Made by a program: the position numbers and the translations under genes
NCBI GenBank assembly: GCA_013151535.1
Contig: JAADIC010000054.1
Coordinates: forward strand, 1-7,739
DNA length: 7,739 nt
Origin: Alphaproteobacteria bacterium
Lineage (GTDB): Bacteria; Pseudomonadota; Alphaproteobacteria; Rhodobacterales; Rhodobacteraceae
Direction: 5' to 3'
Notes under the pieces: generated by a model
Seen by the model: only the letters and a program-made list of their open reading frames with translations
Database searches by the model: none
Told to the model about the DNA's origin: nothing
Shown: in pieces, positions 6,402 through 7,739 of the stretch
Layout: each line of letters opens with the position of its first letter
How positions within the stretch are numbered: position 1 is the first letter of the stretch

Positions 6402-7058
6402 TTACTTGAACAGCTTGCTGACCTTGATTTGGTCCCAGGCCCAAACCACCTCTTGCAGGCGATCCTCGTCCTGCCTGTCACCACCGTTCAGATCGGGGTG
6501 CAGGATCTTGACCAGCGATTTGAAGGCTTGGCGGATTTCCGCCTTGGTCCAGTGATCCTTGGCCTCAAGGATTTCCACCGCCTTGCGTTCAGTCGGGGGC
6601 AGGCGGCGCGCCATGACCTGGCCACGGCCCGAACCGGGATTGCGGGTGGCGTTCTGGCCCAGCACTTCCATCGGGTCATCAATGCCAAGCCGCGCCCAGG
6701 CCTTGGCCTCGGCATTGGCGCCCTGTTCTGTCTGGCCCTTCTTGCCAAACGGTTTTGTCGGGCGTTCCCACACCCGATCGGCGGCAAACTGTTTTTCCAG
6801 CTCGGCCTCGGAATGGTTTTCAAAGAAGTTCCATTTGTTGTTGTAAGCGCGGATATGATCGATACAAAACCACAGAAAATCCTCGAGGTTATCGGGATTT
6901 TTTGGCGCGCGGTATTTGCCGGGCTGCTGACAGCCGTCATGCTCGCAAACCCTGGAGGAGGTTTCAAACGCCCCCGACATACCGCGACGCCCGCGGGCGC
7001 GGCGTTTTTTGTCTGAAGAAACAGACATATCAAAATCAAACGGGGAGCGGCCTGCCAT
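6402..7058 (-). CDS. J-domain protein with C-terminal J domain and putative zinc-binding N-terminal region
   Basis: The 218-residue protein carries a J domain at its extreme C-terminus (about 158-218) with the invariant HPD tripeptide (H187-P188-D189), which stimulates DnaK-type Hsp70 ATPases. It lacks the Gly/Phe linker, the CxxCxGxG zinc fingers and the substrate-binding C-terminal domains of true DnaJ, so it is a class III type J protein. The N-terminal part has a basic patch (KKRRARGRRG, 17-26), then C38-x4-C43 and FCIDH (C65, H68), a spacing that could hold one zinc ion, and then the tryptophan-rich segment NKWNFF. The chosen ATG at 7056-7058 is preceded by AAAGGA about 10 nt upstream and matches the usual start of roseobacter homologues. 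An in-frame ATG 72 bp further out lacks support. It is divergent from bolA across a gap of under 100 bp. The specific client is unknown. Confidence 0.88.
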   Translation of the reverse strand: MAGRSPFDFDMSVSSDKKRRARGRRGMSGAFETSSRVCEHDGCQQPGKYRAPKNPDNLEDFLWFCIDHIRAYNNKWNFFENHSEAELEKQFAADRVWERPTKPFGKKGQTEQGANAEAKAWARLGIDDPMEVLGQNATRNPGSGRGQVMARRLPPTERKAVEILEAKDHWTKAEIRQAFKSLVKILHPDLNGGDRQDEDRLQEVVWAWDQIKVSKLFK

Positions 7059-7151
7059 CTGCGACAATCCTTTTGCTTTTAGTCTCGGACAACGCAGTTT
7101 AAGGTTTTGACGGGCAAGGCCAAGGGGCAAACGAAGGGTTAAGTGAAAAAA

Positions 7152-7421
7152 ATGCGAATTGCAGATCAGATTTCCGAGAAATTAAGGGCGGCGTTCGCGC
7201 CCACGCACCTGAATGTGGTCGATGACAGCGAAAGCCATCGCGGCCATGGCGGCTGGCGCGAGGGTGGCGAAAGCCATTTCAACGTCGAAATTCGGGCCGG
7301 GGTTTTTGCCGATATGAACCGGGTCGCCCGTCATCGGGCGGTACACAAGGCGCTGGGGGCCGAACTGGTCGGCAAAATCCACGCGTTGTCTTTGGATATA
7401 TCGGGTGAAATATCGGGGTAG
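7152..7421 (+). CDS. BolA family protein
   Basis: The 89-residue protein has the BolA class-II KH-like fold. Visible family features are an N-terminal helix (RIADQISEKLRAAF), a strand NVVDDSESH (21-29), a glycine-rich loop, SHFNVEI (41-47) and the signature helix VARHRAVHKAL (58-68), followed by KIHALSL (75-81) with the conserved histidine H77. BolA proteins act in the cytosol with monothiol glutaredoxins in iron-sulfur cluster handling, and some affect transcription and cell shape. The ATG at 7152 matches the family N-terminus. However, the best ribosome binding site, AAGGG (7134-7138), is only 4 nt from an in-frame GTG at 7143 and 13 nt from the ATG, so a start three codons earlier is possible. 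The stop codon TAG directly abuts the stop of the convergent gene to the right. Which BolA paralogue this is cannot be told. Confidence 0.92.
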   Translation: MRIADQISEKLRAAFAPTHLNVVDDSESHRGHGGWREGGESHFNVEIRAGVFADMNRVARHRAVHKALGAELVGKIHALSLDISGEISG

Positions 7422-7739
7422 TTATTCGCCCGCCAGCTTCATCGGTTCACCATCGGTATTTTCAGCCTGCACCAGTCGGGCCTTGCGGCTGCGCAGAATG
7501 CCCAACACGCCGGATGGCGTTGCGGCTTCCGTGCTTTCGGTCATCTCCGGATTGATTGACGTGACATTCGTGGCCGATGTGAACAATATTTCCTGTTCGG
7601 TCTGGTCCTCTTTAACCTGATGCAGCTCGATCTGTTTGCTTGGTGGGGTTTCAAAGAATTTCTGCCCGGCGGCGATTTGACGGCGAAACACCAGAACCGA
7701 TTGATAGGATTCCACCCGGCTGGTCAGCCCGGTTTTTTC
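7422..7739 (-). CDS. Unrecognised protein, C-terminal part (start lies beyond the right edge)
   Basis: The frame is open from the window edge to a TAA at 7422-7424, giving 105 residues of the C-terminal part. A GTG at 7713-7715 could start a 97-residue protein, but no ribosome binding site precedes it and the open frame continues to the edge, so a longer protein is more likely. I do not recognise the family. The visible part opens with a basic/hydrophobic stretch (SVLVFRRQIAAGQKFF). It is followed by a hydrophilic tail rich in Q, E, T and S, and a conserved-looking GVLGILRSRKARLVQ near the end. No membrane segment or cysteine motif is seen. Its stop codon abuts the stop of bolA with no intervening base, so the two convergent transcripts must overlap. 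Confidence 0.6.
   Translation of the reverse strand, partial: EKTGLTSRVESYQSVLVFRRQIAAGQKFFETPPSKQIELHQVKEDQTEQEILFTSATNVTSINPEMTESTEAATPSGVLGILRSRKARLVQAENTDGEPMKLAGE

Noticed and set aside
6339..7016. Plus-strand open frame of 225 codons opposite the J-protein gene
   Set aside because: The opposite frame contains the HPD motif and a conserved start. The antisense frame begins inside the hairpin element and has no ribosome binding site or family features.
7059..7151. TTGACG (7107-7112) as a -35 box for bolA
   Set aside because: No acceptable -10 hexamer lies 16-18 bases downstream, and the spacing would run into the ribosome binding site.

Overview
The window looks like a chromosomal segment from an alphaproteobacterium, most likely a member of the Rhodobacterales. 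I infer this from protein resemblance (CobS, CobT, the short C-terminal-J-domain protein and BolA all read like roseobacter-type proteins), from the gene order and from the GC-rich coding sequence. Nearly everything is coded on the minus strand. The exceptions are a 69-residue coiled-coil gene and bolA.

In minus-strand transcription order (high to low coordinates) the layout is as follows. (1) An unrecognised protein enters from the right edge (7422-7739, start outside the window). Its stop codon abuts the stop of the convergent bolA (7152-7421, plus). (2) A J-domain co-chaperone-like protein (6402-7058) is divergent from bolA. (3) An intergenic stretch of 237 bp holds a long, nearly palindromic hairpin element (about 6299-6399) and smaller inverted repeats upstream of cobS. 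(4) cobS (5178-6164) encodes the AAA+ ATPase subunit of the aerobic cobaltochelatase. (5) A DUF1877/YfbM-like gene (4688-5173) starts 4 bp after the cobS stop. (6) A short plus-strand coiled-coil gene follows (4455-4664). (7) cobT (2435-4321) encodes the MIDAS/VWA subunit of cobaltochelatase. (8) Next is a three-domain Xaa-Pro aminopeptidase (581-2386). (9) Next is a DUF427 protein (180-521). (10) The first 28 codons of a patatin-like phospholipase run off the left edge (1-86).

The functional core is CobS-CobT. With CobN, which is not in this window, they insert cobalt into hydrogenobyrinate a,c-diamide during aerobic cobalamin synthesis. The most unusual aspect is that cobS and cobT, commonly neighbours in this group, are separated here by a pair of small convergent genes. 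One of these, the DUF1877 gene, is clearly less GC-rich (hand counts of 38-50 % in three 60-base blocks, against 63 % in one cobT block). This looks like a small accessory insertion. The other unexplained structure is the roughly 100-bp hairpin directly after the J-protein stop codon.

No tRNA, rRNA, CRISPR array, transposase or recognisable cobalamin riboswitch was seen. No gene-free stretch exceeds 300 bases.
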